From NCBI GenBank assembly GCA_039655645.1, contig CM077350.1:14148318-14212317 (forward strand): DNA of 64,000 nt, written 5' to 3'. Every line of letters begins with the position of its first letter. Positions within the stretch are counted from its first letter, which is position 1. A program made the position numbers and the translations under genes. This document shows, piece by piece, positions 1 through 12,197 of the stretch. The notes beneath the pieces are model-generated. The model saw only the letters and a list, made by a program, of their open reading frames with translations. It was not told the origin of the DNA and did not search any database. The DNA is from Ammopiptanthus mongolicus. Taxonomy: Eukaryota; Streptophyta; Magnoliopsida; Fabales; Fabaceae.

Positions 1-465
1 GAGTGTAATTAGGTTGACTTGCTCATTTAAGCTGAAGCCGCTGCTTCAAAACAATTCATTTGTTTCGATAAGGTCAGGAGAGGCTTACTGAAAATTACTT
101 GTTGAGCCTAGAGAGGCTAGGTGTGCAAAGAATACTTGTCTTTAATCTGATCAGTTATATTGAAACACATGGTTAAGCCAAGGACTAGACATAACTCTAA
201 GTTGGAGTGAACCAGTATTAAATCGCTGAGTATGATTCTTTCTCTCCTTCAACTCCTTATTATTATTGTTGTGATTATTGATTATATCTAACCTGGGGTG
301 AAAGTGTTTTGATCTTTAAAAACAAACTTATTTGTTTTAACATACTTCGTTTTCACTTCTTCAGACGCATACTTCGTTCCAACAGCATCTTATGTTTAAA
401 CGTTTTGAAAAAGTTTTAAGTAAAGACCATTCAACCCCCTTCTTGTGTTTACTGAGTTTATTTCA
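1..465 (+). repeat. Sirevirus-like LTR, 3' portion
   Basis: The stretch has the features of the 3' part of a Sirevirus (Ty1-copia) LTR: short repeats with GAGAGGCT and GAATACTTG, a pattern like GACTAGACATAACTC followed by GGAGTGAACCAG, and an end rich in ATTCAACCCCCTTCTTG. The same order of motifs appears at 60650-61149. The LTR is cut by the window edge. Its 3' end is placed at a TTTCA near 465, which is a guess. No primer-binding site follows, so it looks like a 3' LTR or a fragment. Confidence 0.5.
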
Positions 466-620
466 CTTTAAGACCTTGATTTGTGCATTCTTCCTAAAGG
501 GGAATGTACTATTATATTGGCCTTATTGTGATAGCTTTTTTATTTTTTTATTTTTAGTTATATCTAGCCCTATTATTTGTTCTAATACATTCAGGTTTTG
601 ACCTAGCAGTGACTTTTTCT

Positions 621-1640
621 ATGAACAATTCTTCTGCTTCAATTGAAATTTTGACCGGATCAAACTACAACAAATGGAAGCAAGACTTGGATTTCTCTTT
701 AGGAATTGTTGATCTTGATTTTGCTTTACGTGAAAGAAAGCCTGAAATCAATGCGCAAAGCACACCTGAACAGAATAACTTTTAGCTAAGTGTGAGAGAT
801 CTGATCGGTTGAGTTTGATTGCTATAAAGATGGAAATCTATGATAAATATTTGATTGCCTGAAGAAGGAAGTGCTAAGGAATTTCTTACCGCTGTAACAG
901 AGAGGTACCAAACATCTGATAACGCTGAATCCAGAAGAAGAGAGGAATTTTCTTTAGCTCTTGTTTGTTTTGAGTCTAATTTAGTTGATGTCCTTATAGA
1001 TTATTGGTGGCTTGATAGGGGTTCTACGACCCATATCGTTTTGTCTTTACGTGGGTTCATAAAATCTAAGGAAACCAAATTCGAGTGAAAGCAAGCTCAG
1101 GGTAGGAAATGATCTCGAAGTCATTGTGGAGTCAGTGGGAGACGTCAGCTTAGTTTTAGGATCAGGATTTGAACTTATTTTAAAGGATACTTTCTATGTA
1201 CCTTCCTTTAGGAGGAATTTGATTTTTGTCTCTTGTCTAGATAGACCTGGTTTTAGTTTTGCCTTTGGTGATGGAAAAATAAATTTGATGTTGACTAGAT
1301 TCTTTGACATGAAGGATCTTGGTGAGGCTTCTTTTTTGTGTTGGGAAATGAGATCCAGAGAGATAGATCACATGGTATGCTTAGGTTATCCCAAAAGGCT
1401 TATATTGACAGAGTGTTGGAGAGATTTAATATGAAGAATTGTAAACTTGGTGATGTTCTAGTCACTAAAGGTGATAGATTCAATAAAGATCAATGTCCTA
1501 AGAATGTGGTTGAGAAAGCAGAGATGAAAGATAGGCCCTTTGGGAGTGCTTGAGGCAGCCTTATGCAAGCTCAGGTGTGCACGAGGCCTGATATTGCTTT
1601 CATAGTTGGCGTTTTGTGTAGATACCAGTCTAATCTTGAG
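621..1640 (+). pseudogene. copia gag-protease-RT relic
   Basis: This is a decayed Ty1-copia gag-pol. From 621 a gag start can be read (TGSNYNKWKQDLDFSLG), continuing near 855 with EEGSAKEFLTAVTERYQTS, the UBN2-type gag region. Around 1003-1290 there is a protease-like segment (YWWLDRGSTTHI, where DSG is expected) and a pre-integrase-like stretch ending in FAFGDGKINL. At 1291 it jumps directly into the end of the reverse transcriptase (FDMKDLGEA, then SQKAYIDRVLERFNMKNC near 1391-1440) and TRPDIAF-like residues near 1583. The integrase and most of the RT are missing. Frameshifts and stops (for example at 783) rule out function. Confidence 0.8.
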
Positions 1641-1858
1641 AATGATCACCGGATACCCGCTAACATCAATATCGTCATGTATAACTCCATCATCAATATT
1701 TCAAAGCAATAAAATGCACTATGTCAATATAAGCATGCCCAATATTTATCATAGATTTCCATCTTTATATTTATACATCATATATTCATCCCAATTTGGA
1801 GCATCATATATACTTTATATTATATCTAATAAATACACTTTAGTTCCATTTTACAACT

Positions 1859-1909
<51 letters not shown>

Positions 1910-2440
1910 CCATGTGTCAGGACCTCACACCACCATTTCACCAAATCAATTTCGTGAATTGCCAAACAATGGCACAAAAGCCATTTTCGAGAATTTGACA
2001 AAAGAAAAGCTACCCAGAATGCTTGCAAACAATATAATATCCATATAAAAAAAAACTTCCACACAAATTTCCATTCTAGCAATTAAATGTGTACAAGGGA
2101 CGCAAAACGCCATCGCAAATGTTGTTGTACAATACCCCGAAAAATAAACTTGATGACACCATAAGTATATCAACCGATGTAGAAAATGTAGAAAGTTTAC
2201 TTTTTACATGGGTTGATATAAAATGTGTTGTTTTTTTTATTAAAAACTTGGTTTTAATTCATTTCTTCCCTCCCTATAATTTCATTCGATACTCAATATA
2301 CATCAGAATCCAAATCAATCCAACAATCAATAAACTCAATTTATATAAATAACATCTAATATAAACTCAATTTATATGAACTCAATTTATACGACTTAAA
2401 AAGCCTTCCCTCCCACAAAATGAAGGACTGCCCAAATTTC
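1641..2440. other. AT-rich non-coding stretch
   Basis: No gene is recognised here. The sequence is AT-rich and includes a dinucleotide repeat (1861-1904) and several short copies of a CTCAATTTATA motif near 2334-2390. Short open frames in it show no family motif. Confidence 0.6.
1861..1904. repeat. (TA)n microsatellite
   Basis: An uninterrupted run of about 22 TA units. Short open frames that translate it as IYIYIY are artefacts. Confidence 0.95.
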
Positions 2441-2586
2441 ATTGAGTGATATAGCCATATAGGCAAGTGATGCAAAATATTAACTTACACATTTATCCAA
2501 AATATGAAAGACATGATGATACACACATTAAACTTATAAACAGTCTTTCTCAAGCAGACACAATAATTAGTATAAATATGAACTAT

Positions 2587-5500
2587 TTAATCTAAATAAT
2601 CTTTACTAAACTCAAAAAAGAAGTTTGCCCAACGCTCTTTCATGTCCTGAATTTCCTCTGTAGAGAGTGGAGCCGGATTGTCGAAAGTCTGCAAGTTCAA
2701 ATAACGTAACATTAGCTCATCAAGTAGTAAAACAAAACATAATTTAACTAACTTGTTAAAAATTCTATTAATTACCTCCTTTCATTGATCGGTAATACTC
2801 GCTGAGACAATGTTCAACATATGTCTCATTACATAATATCCACACTCCCAGACATCACGTTGCCGATGAGACTACAAATGAATATGAATTTGAATATAAT
2901 GAGTAAACATATATAATAATAACTATTATATATAACCTACAATTGAATCTCGGGTTCTAAATAACTACTTACACGGGAGCAAATCCATTGAGACCTTTTT
3001 TTATTTGACTTGGCCCTACTTTTACCCTCCATCATATTATATGCCTGCATAGCTCTATGATAAAAAAATATTCATGTAAGTTATGTTGAATAGAGTAATA
3101 ATACATAGATATCATCACTAAGCAAATGTATTACTAATTAAATACCTACATATCAATTATGTCCCTGAATATTGTAGGCGGCTCCTTATGCAACGAACAC
3201 AAGAAAACGACGACATTCTGGCGAGGACAAAGGATCAGCAATTGCCAATGATCCTGATTGAGGTAAGGTGCTAGATAACACTCTCTTTTGCTTTCATCAA
3301 GCGTCTTCTGGATGTATGCCTTGACCGTAGATGGATCACAAAACTTACCCTCAATGAGGTTGGGGTCTAAGTATCCATACAATTCAAGGGTGCCCTTTAA
3401 GACACTAAGGCGATGCAGATACCTAAGATATTGAAATAAATTAATGTTAATTATAATAGTTTGATACTAATTAATTAGTTAACTGATTTACAACAAAAAT
3501 GTACTTACGTGCACCATATTTGTAGAACTGTCAAGCATGTCCAAGCACCGGGAGAGCATACATCCATAAGATCCCTCCCAGAGATTGAAAATATAGCAGC
3601 TACGTCCTTGCTGCCATCGTGTTCCAAAGGCAGACTTAAGTCTTTAATCCCAATCTGCATAGCCAATTTAGCCAAACGTAATAACGGATCAAGTTGATAT
3701 GGACCATCTTTGTCAATATCCTAAACAACAAAGATAAAAACATTAGTAAACACGGTTAAGTTATTTCAATTGTAAATAGAGAAAGACATAAGTGATTGAA
3801 TTAATGATTATGAATACCTTCAGTGAAACAGACTTCCAATGTCTTCTCTGCTCCGACCTTTTCGATGGAAAAACTTTGTCAGTATCCTAAACAATATAGA
3901 TAAAACATTAATAAACACGATTAAGTTATTTCAATTGTAAATAGAGAAAGACATAAGTAATAGAATGATTATGGATACCTTTGCTGAAAAAAACTTTACA
4001 AGTCTTGTCGGCCATTGAATGAAGTGGTTGAGAGCCTGGCCTACTGTTTCAACCTCATCGGAGGGCACAGGTACTCGAGCAAAAGCATCTAGAACCCGTT
4101 CAACCGTCACCCTCACCATATCATGCTCTAATGTCCTGTGGTGCACGGTTTTCCCCAAATTGTGTACCTTCCCCAATGCCACTAATCGGATACAATGATC
4201 ATCAACATACAGCTCATGCAGATCCTCCTTCTCCTCAAAAATATCATCCTCCAACGCCTCAGCCGACATATATGCATGATCACAACTCTCATTTGTGCTC
4301 ACATGGGTAGAAGGTTGGACACTTGGGTTTTGTTGGGAATAACTCATAGATGACTTCTGCTCTCGAACCAACTCCATAAGCCGCGGAAACACCTCCCATC
4401 TAACCTCCTCAATAATCTGCGGAAAAACCTCCCGTCTAATCTCTGCCTTGATGAGCTCCTTCATATGTTCCTTGGTGACACCTCCTGTGGTGGGGCCATA
4501 ATGTGAAAGTGGTCCGTGGTATTGACGAATTCCCACAAACCCTCCAACACCAAGGACACGGCCAGGGTGGTCAGGTTTCCCAATCGCAGTGGCCAAGATA
4601 TCTTGACGTCCAGTAGGAACAAACGTTCCTTGCAAGCTCTGTTCTTCTAGGGAATCCTACAACATATAATTGACAAACGTGTAAGATTGTGTGTAAGCTT
4701 GTTACAATTACAATTAGAATTGAATATTTACTTACAATCTTCTCAGCAACAAGGCGTGTGGGCTCAGATGTATATTGTCCTGATAGTCTTTGTCGGGCTC
4801 TCTTCCATTTGTGATGGCGTGGGGGTGGAGGTGAATCAACAACTTCTGGAGGATCAACCGTAGGATTAGATTGGGATGTTTCTTCCTGAAGTTGTTTCTT
4901 CTTCTCTTCTATTATCTTCATCTCAAGTTTCGCATATCCCCCACGAGACAATATGTGGGGGTGGACATTCTTACTTTGGATTTCCTGCGCCTTTTTTCTT
5001 TTCTCCTGTAATAAATAACACACCACTGAGTTCAGTAAAAAATAAATAAATTTTATTGGCCAAGTAAAAAACTATAACTCCAACTAACCTGAAAGGCAGG
5101 GTCTCGTCGGCTCCGAACAAATCTCTCCCACGTCTCTTCATCAAGGAACGTGTACATCTCAAGAGGAGATTTGACTGTCTCCTCCCCAAATATGTATGTG
5201 GTACTGAGATGTGTCTTGAATGCCCTCCAACGCTCACCCGCATAAGAAATCCATCTCTTCCTCACATTTTCAGTATTTGGTACATCAAAGGTGAGCTACA
5301 TTACATAACAAAATAGAGAAATTAGTGTATGATAATAATATGATTAAATACAATAGATACAAACAAAGAGTGTAAAAGTAAAATACCATGATACTATCCC
5401 AAATCTGATCTTTCACGCTCTTCGATACATGATCCCAATCCTCACATAGAATGCTAGCCTTGCTTCGACCAAGGAGGGCCACATAACTAACGAACTTTTC

Positions 5501-5671
5501 CTTTTTTGGCCCTATAGGTCTACCAGTGATTTGATCAAACTCAATCACAATCCTCTGATTACCACTATGGTTGGCGGTCAACTGTTTTAACTGTGTGGCA
5601 CATCTACCCTTTTTACGTGTAGACTCATCCGACCCGCTCTGTGAATGAGGGATGTCCGATGAGTCAATCAT
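2587..5671 (-). pseudogene. CACTA ORF2: Transposase_24 + Ulp1-like protease
   Basis: Ten exons can be joined with GT/AG borders and consistent phase: 5671-5387, 5295-5089, 5005-4736, 4656-3979, 3886-3818, 3720-3509, 3422-3150, 3054-2973, 2871-2776 and 2688-2587, 2274 nt in all (about 757 residues). Exons 1-3 carry the plant Transposase_24 (PF03004) region: SDESTRKKGR, KRWISYAGERWRAFKTHL, YTFLDEETWERFV and AQEIQSKNVHPHILSRGG. Exon 4 has QGTFVPTGRQDILATAIG and RLVALGKVHNLG. Exons 6-9 match an Ulp1 (C48) cysteine-protease end, with His in NQDHWQLLIL and Cys in RDVWECGYYVMRHM. Where an Asp is usual the sequence reads FLCSLHKEP. One TGA interrupts exon 9 just after SASITDQ, probably from TGG. The role of the Ulp1 domain in CACTA elements is uncertain. 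The start is the first ATG in frame with the domain. Confidence 0.85.
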
Positions 5672-6936
5672 TTATGCCTGTTTAGACAAAAAATAATAAA
5701 TTATGTCAGTAAGAATGGATAAATAACAAACATAACTTATAAATATCAAAATAAGCATAACTTAAACATAGATAAATAAAAAACATATTAACCTAACTTA
5801 TAAATATCAAGATAAACATAACTTAAACATGGATAAATAAAATTAAGCCTACTTTAAACATAACTTACACTATGGTCAAGTAGGAATGTAATCTCATATC
5901 CCTTCATGATGATCCTCACGAGTGGCATGTACACCGTCCACTTAACTTTCCTCAATGAAAGTAGGCATCCGTGTTGAGAAAGGAGTCTCAGAAATATCAA
6001 GAGATGAATCTTGACTTTCCTCAGTACCATTATGCATGTTTTTTCCTTGGAGAATATGTCAGCTTACCTACACTGACTATGGAGCTAACTGCTCTGGTAT
6101 ACCCATCACAACCAGATCGAGACAAGCATTCACACCATCCATTGTCTTGCCCTAAATGTTGAGAAGCGTTCCGATTACACTATCACACATTTTTATCCAC
6201 ATGCATCACATCAATACAATGTCTTACATCAAGTTTGCATCAGTATGAAAGATCAAAGAAGGTCGACCTCTTCTTCCATATGTTTTTCTCAATAGCCTGC
6301 TTTCGGGTCTTTCCAAAGATAACATTGATGTTTTTCACCCGTTGATAAACTTGCTCTCCAGTGAAGGTTGTGGGAGCAATTTCATTCTCCTGACATCCAT
6401 TAAAAGCTTTTCTCAATCTACGATATGGGTGATTAGGTCCGAGAAATTTCCGATGGTAAACAGTCTTCTTCCAATGTTGCAGTTGATGGTAGCATGTGCC
6501 TTCTTCACATATAGAGCATGCTTTAAGCCCCTTAACACTATACCCGCACAAGTTCTTGTATGCTGGAAAGTCATTGATGGTGCAAAATAACATGGCACGC
6601 ATCTTGAAAGTCTCGTGGCAATACCCATCAAACACATCGACGCCTTCCTCTCACAACTTTCTCAAGTCTTCAATCAAGGGACTTAGACAAACATCTACGT
6701 CATTTCCTGGCTGTTTTGGGCCCGAAATCATCATAGATAACATACTGTATTTGTGCTTCATGCACAACCAAGGAGGTCGGTTGTAAATTACCAGGAGAAC
6801 GGGTCATGAATTATGAATACTACTTAAGTTACCATACAGATTCATTCCATCCGTAGAAAGTCTAAGTCAAAGGTTTCTTGGCTCATTACCGAAATCCGGA
6901 AACAAATTATTAATTCTCTTCCATTGCAAAGAATCA

Positions 6937-7312
6937 ACTAGTCCATTATGTGGGAGAGCCTCATGGCTTAAGTACCACATTGAGCTTCCATATTTACTCA
7001 ATGTGGGACTCATAACATTGCAACCCCCTTTAAGAGCCGACGTCCACGGCGGCTTCACTCTATCAGCACTGACCTGATGGTAGTCCTTTCCCCTTTGGCG
7101 GCTTCACTCATTTATCAGTATTCGGTATTGTACCTTAATCCAGCCGATAGGTAGTCCTTTCCGTAGCCCAACTCTCAATGAAAGCACCAATGTTATGAGC
7201 ATAAGCCCAAAGGAAGAGCCCATCCCAAAAGACTAGTCCATTAGGTGGGAGAGCCTCATGGCTTAAGTACCACAATGAGCTTCCATATTTACTCAATATG
7301 GGACCCATAACA
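6937..7312 (-). mobile_element. TRIM-like LTR element
   Basis: Two direct copies of a short LTR flank about 173 bp. The complete copy is 7191-7312 (122 bp, TGTTATGAGC to CCCATAACA). The other is partial, 6937-7017. On the minus strand the complete LTR is followed by TTGGTGCTTTCATTGAGAG (7172-7190), a plausible primer-binding site. The partial LTR is preceded by AAAGGGGGTTGCAA, a plausible polypurine tract. No coding capacity. It sits in the TNP2 coding frame between NDAKNIR and WKRINNLFPDFG. The 3' LTR lacks its end, so no TSD can be seen. Confidence 0.75.
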
Positions 7313-7385
7313 CATTCCTATCATTTGCACGTCATCTAATGTTTTTTGCGTCATTTACATTACCGAACAATCGTTTGAACCTTAG

Positions 7386-7570
7386 TGTTAGAAAGCATAT
7401 TTAACACATGCTTAATATGTAAATAGCAAGTGCTAAGAATTAAGGATACAGTTACTAATTAGGGATTTGATTTTATTCTTTTATATTTCTGACTGATTCT
7501 CTTACATTATTATAAATAACATACATGTGTGGACATACAACACACAATATTCAGATATACTGTTTTTACA
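7386..7570 (+). repeat. 5' LTR of copia element (185 bp)
   Basis: It runs from TGTTAGAAAG to TGTTTTTACA. By eye it differs from the 3' LTR at about 12 of 185 positions. It includes a TATAAATAAC stretch that could act as a TATA box. The primer-binding site starts at the next base. Confidence 0.92.
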
Positions 7571-7923
7571 TGGTATCAGTAGTTTAGGTCTTTTTTTCCA
7601 TCCTCGGTGGTTCTCCTCCTCCAGTGAACAGTACCCGCACCACTGTGTGCTTCTTTTCTCATGCCACCGCGCTCTTTTACTCTGGTGTGCCTACACCACC
7701 TACTCCAGCATCCTCCGACGACCACCGCGCCGAAAGCCCACCCCAACCCGCCGCCGCACGCGCCTCCAAGTGCGGCTTCTCTCTGGCGTATGCGTCTCAC
7801 GCGTCGTCAACAGATCCGTTTTTTGGCTGCTTTCTGACGTGACCCACTCTCCGGCGACCCCTCTGCCACCTTTACCTCACTTCGACGACCCTCTCCAACC
7901 CTGTTTCAGTTTTTTTTCTTCTC

Positions 7924-10900
7924 ATGGCCTCCAACGATTCCTTTTCTGATTCAAGTGCTGCAGTGACATTTACCAATGTTCCACTCATCCCGTGTGAAAA
8001 ATTTACGGGGACTGCCAACTACAACACCTGGGCTGCTACGGTCCAGTTGTGGTTTCAAGGTCAAGGCCCAAACATTGCTGAGGAAGTTACTATTTCTGCT
8101 GCTGATTACAATGACTTTCTCCAATTCAAGGCACCCCAATAGCCCATCTCACCTGCCATCGCCTTTGCTCAGTCTAGTAATCCTATAGCTTTTGTCTCTC
8201 AGTCCTCCTCTCTTGGACCTTGGATACTTGACTCAGGTGCTTCCGATCATATGACTGGTAACAAATCCTTTTTCTCTAAATTGTCTTACTTGGACTCTTT
8301 GCCCAGTGTGACCTTAGCTGATGGCTCTCAAATAAAAGTTAAAGGCATTGGTCAAACACATCGCCTTCCTAACCTTAGATTATGTGCTTTATGCTCCCGG
8401 TTGTCTTTTTAATCTAGTGTCAATTAGCAAACTCACTCGCACTCTTGATTACTCTGTTCTTTTTGTTAATAACTCTGTTTATGTCCAGGATCGGCGTACA
8501 GGACGAACGATTGGAGCAGGACATGAGTCTCAAGGATTATATCAACTTTTGCTGTCGGTTGCTTGTGTCTCCGCTGCTTCTCAAACCCTTGAACATAAAC
8601 GCTTAGGTCACCCTAATCTTAATAAAATGTGTCTCATGGTTCCAGGTTTTGCTAAAGTTTCATTTTTTGAATGTCAGACGTGTCAGTTAGGAAAACATAC
8701 TCGTCATAATTATAGTCAGCGAGTCAATAAAAGTGTTGCGTCACTTTTTGCTTTGGTTCACCTGTCACTTTCATTGATGATTTTTCCCGGTATACTTGGT
8801 TATTTTTAATGAAAAATCGTTCTGATGTTTTTAATATCTTTCAAGGTTTTTGCGCTGAAGTTCAAAATCAATTTGGTTCTTCAATTAAAATTTTGCGCAC
8901 TGATAATGCTCGTGCCAGTTTCTAACCTTTTTGACTTCACAGGGAATTATTTATCAAACATCATGTGTTCACACCAGAACAGATCGGTGTTGCCTAAAGA
9001 AAAAATAGGCACTTGGTTGAAATAGCTCGTACCCTTCTCCTCCACCATAATGTTCCTCTTCGCTTCTGGGATGATGCGCTTCTCGTGGCTTACTATCTTA
9101 TCAACCGCATACCTTCCTCTGTCCTTCACAATCAGGTTCCCTACTCTCTCTTGTATCCACAATAAGAACTCTATCCTATTCCTCTACGTGTCTTTGGTTG
9201 CACCTGTTTTGTCCATGATCTCACTCCAGGTAAAGACAAACTCATCCAAATCTCTCAAATGTATTTTTCTGGGTTACTCACATTTGCAAAAGGGCTATCG
9301 TTGATTTTGTCCTCAACTTCAACGATATCTTGTCTCTGCTGATGTCACCTTTTTTGAGACTATCCCATTCTTCTCCACTTCCGCCGTACTTGACGTCAAC
9401 TTCACTAAGGACCTTCCAGATGTTCCACCAGTTGTTTCGGCACCTATTGCTGTTCCCACTCCACCTCCTTTGTTTACCTACCAGCGGCGGACACAGGTTC
9501 CAGCGATGCCTCCTTCCAGTGATCCCCCAGCGTCATCTCCTGCTCCAGCCACCCCTCCATCTACGCCTCTTGCACCTGAACTTCCCATTGCATTACGAAA
9601 AGGTATTCGGTCCTCTCGCAATCCTAATCCTATCTATGCTTGTACTTTAAACTATGACCGTTTATCTCCTTCCTATGTTTCTTTTGTTTCTACTTTGGAT
9701 TCTGTGTCTATTCCTAAGTCTACATGTGAAGGCATGGCTGATCCCAATTGGAGCAAGGCAATGTTGGAAGAGATGACAGCGTTGCATGCCAATGGCACTT
9801 GTGAGATTGTTCCCTTGCCTCCTGACAAGACCATTGTGGGCTGTTATAGGGTCTATACGGTGAAAATTGGACCGGATGGTCAAATTGATCGTTTCAAAGC
9901 TCGTTTGGTGGCTAAAGGTTATACACAGAGTTTTGGTCTGGATTACGGGGATACATTTCCCCTATGGCCAAAATAACTAATGTTCATCTTTTTTTAGCCA
10001 TGGCTGCCATTAATCATTGGCCTCTTCACCAGCTGGATATCAAAAATGCCTTCTTGCATGGTGAGTTGCAGGAAGAAGTTTATGTGGACCAGCCCCTAGG
10101 TTTTATTGTTTCTGGTGACTCTCACCTTGTTTGTCGGCTTCGCCGGCCTCTTTATGAATTGAAGCAATCTCCTCGTGCCTGGTTTGGACGTTTTAGCTCT
10201 GTCTTAATACAGTTTAGCATGACCCGGTGTGAGGCTGACCACTCTGTTTTCTCTATCCATTCTCCTTCTGGTCAAAGCATCTATCTTGTTGTCTATGTCG
10301 ATGACATTGTCATTACTGGTGATGACACATGTGGTATCCAATGGTTCAAAGCACACCTCTTCAAACAATTTCAGACAAAAGACTTGGGTCCTCTCAAATA
10401 TATTTTAGGGATTGAGGTTGCCCAATCCATTATAGGAATTTCAATTAACCAACGGAAGTATGCTCTGAAATTTCTTACTGAGATCGGTATGCTTGATTGT
10501 CGTCCTATTAATACTCCAATGGATCCCAATGTCAAGCTTCTTTCGGGTCAGGGGGAGCCATTGAAAGACCCGGGAAGATATCGACGTCTTGTGGGCAGAC
10601 TCAACTAACTCACAGTCACCAGACCTGATATCACCTTTGCAGTTAGTGTGGTAAGCCAGCTCCTGAATGCCCCTTGAGATAGCCATTGGGATGCTGTCAT
10701 ACGTATTCTTCGGTACATCAAAAATGCACCAGGCCGAGGACTATTATATGAAGATAAAAGCAATGCCAAAATCACTTGTTACTCTGATGCTGTCTGGGCA
10801 GGATCACCATCAGATAGGAGGTGCACTTCTGGATATTGCTTTCTTATTGGAGGAAATATGATTTCATGGAGGAGCAAGAAGCAAAACATAGTTGCCAGAT

Positions 10901-11247
10901 CCAATGCAGAAGCTGAATACCATGCTATGGCAGGAGCTGTATGTGAGCTTACATGGCTTAGGCAACTACTCCAACAGCTAAAATTGGGAGATATCCAAGA
11001 TACGAAACTTATCTGTGACAATCAGGCTGCACTTCACATTGCATCAAATCTGATCTTCCATGAACAAACCAAACACATAGAAATAGATTATCACTTTGTA
11101 AGAGAGAAAATGCTTTCAGGGCAAATCACAACTGATTTTGTCTACTCTAGTGACTAGTTGGCTGACATGTTCACTAAGTCCCTCAGAGGCTCTCGTGTTG
11201 ACTACATTTGTAACAAGCTTGGCTTGTATGACGTATATGCTCCAAGC
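7924..11247 (+). pseudogene. copia gag-pol, truncated and frameshifted
   Basis: From the ATG at 7924 a short gag start is readable (CEKFTGTANYNTWAATVQLW). Most of gag is then lost and a stop at 8140 interrupts the frame. The protease region follows (GPWILDSGASDHMTGN, about 8215-8265), then a pre-integrase segment (GAGHESQGLYQLL, LGHPNLNKMCLM, CQTCQLGKHTRHN). The integrase core is largely frameshifted or deleted (8800-9300). The reverse transcriptase is nearly complete: NWSKAMLEEMTALHANGTCE, FKARLVAKGYTQ, DIKNAFLHGELQEEVYV, the catalytic VVYVDDIVITG near 10290, and DLGPLKYILGIEVAQS. RNase H follows (SWRSKKQNIVARSNAEAEYH, then LADMFTKSLRGSRVDY to about 11210). Stops at 9974, 10606 and 11155 break it. 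The catalytic YVDD is intact, but no single open frame exists. Confidence 0.9.
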
Positions 11248-11258
11248 TTGAGGGGGAG

Positions 11259-11443
11259 TGTTAGAAAGCATATTTAACACATGCTTAATATGTAAATAGG
11301 AAGTGCTAAGAATTAGGGATGGAGTTACTAATTAGGAATTTGATTTTATTCTTTTGTATTTATGACTGATTCTCTTATGTGATTATAAATAACATACAAG
11401 TGTGGACATACAACACACAACATTCAGATATACTGTTTTTACA
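11259..11443 (+). repeat. 3' LTR of copia element (185 bp)
   Basis: Starts TGTTAGAAAG directly after the polypurine tract and ends TTTTTACA, followed by the CTTAG target duplication. Same length as the 5' LTR. Confidence 0.92.
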
Positions 11444-12197
11444 CTTAGAATTATTGGAAGATACCATAACACCTTCGCAGGAGGATCCTTTGTGATCGCA
11501 TCACCACTAGAATCATCATCCTTCACTTTGTAGCGTGATACCCCACACTTGGGGCATCATACTCCGCTTCAAATTCATGCCTGTACAATATGCAATCATT
11601 AGGACATGCGTGTATTTTCTTATACTCCATACCCATCGAACACAATATCTTATTCGCCTCATAGTTACGATTCAGCAATGTGTTACCTTCTGGAAGCATG
11701 TCTTTCAACAACTCAAACAATTCAGTGAAGCTTTTATCACCTCACCAATTTCTCGCCTTCACATTGACAAATCTTAACACTGCTGACAATCGTGTGAAAT
11801 TAGTGCACCCGAATACAAAGGCTTATCTGCATCACTGTACAAAGTATTATACACATGCGCTCGCTGAAAAGACTTTTGTCTCATATCACAGATCACATCC
11901 TCTAGTTGATCGTCCATATCTACGTCAACTTCCTCTCTTTGAGACGCATTTGGCATTGTCTAACAATTCACTATGCCACATCCATCTTGCATAACTCTTG
12001 CAAATCTCATCACAAATAAGATGCTCCTATATTTCCTCAACTTCTAGTCGTCTCTCATTCAAACAATTAATACAAGAACAATAAAACTTTCCATTACTAC
12101 TATCAGGAAGATTTATTTTAGTAAATTGTAGAAACTTTTCCACTTCATTCCCATACTCATCACTTATGCGTCTACTATCAATCCAACTACGATTCAT

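Larger units (their letters stand above)
7386..11443 (+). mobile_element. Ty1-copia retrotransposon, complete ends
   Basis: It is flanked by the 5-bp duplication CTTAG (7381-7385 and 11444-11448) and by two 185-bp LTRs. A primer-binding site TGGTATCAGTAG follows the left LTR at 7571. A polypurine tract (AGCTTGAGGGGGAG, 11245-11258) precedes the right LTR. At 4058 bp it is shorter than a full copia element because gag and integrase are partly deleted. It inserted into the CACTA TNP2 gene: the TNP2 reading frame is continuous across the insertion point (YLPIILR to the right, FKRLFGNV to the left). Confidence 0.93.
5690..12197 (-). pseudogene. CACTA TNP2 transposase, split and decayed
   Basis: Read right to left, it starts at an ATG at 12197 (NRSWIDSRRISDEYGNEVEK, a Transposase-associated domain, with a Cys pair in CSCINCLNERR). 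It continues through KDMLPEGNTLLNRNYEA and KIHACPNDCILYRHEFEA (11720-11523) to a break at 11449. A copia element with a 5-bp duplication sits there. The frame resumes left of it (FKRLFGNVNDAKNIR), is broken again by the TRIM-like element, then gives FPDFGNEPRNLRLRLSTDG (about 6900-6840), VFDGYCHETFKMRAMLFC (6635-6590) and KLDVRHCIDVMHVDKNV (about 6238-6190). These are hallmark TNP2 (Transposase_21) segments. Stops and frameshifts occur near 6190, 6240 and 12000. A large part of the C-terminal half is missing before a tail near 5900-6000. Confidence 0.85.

Noticed and set aside
1606..2082. Open frames ending in IYIYIY repeats
   Set aside because: They are translations of a TA microsatellite.
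3509..3697. 62-residue open frame on the plus strand
   Set aside because: It is the opposite strand of exon 6 of the CACTA ORF2 gene.
7527..7949. 140-residue open frame at the start of the copia element
   Set aside because: It overlaps the LTR, primer site and gag leader. The gag frame starting at 7924 explains the region.
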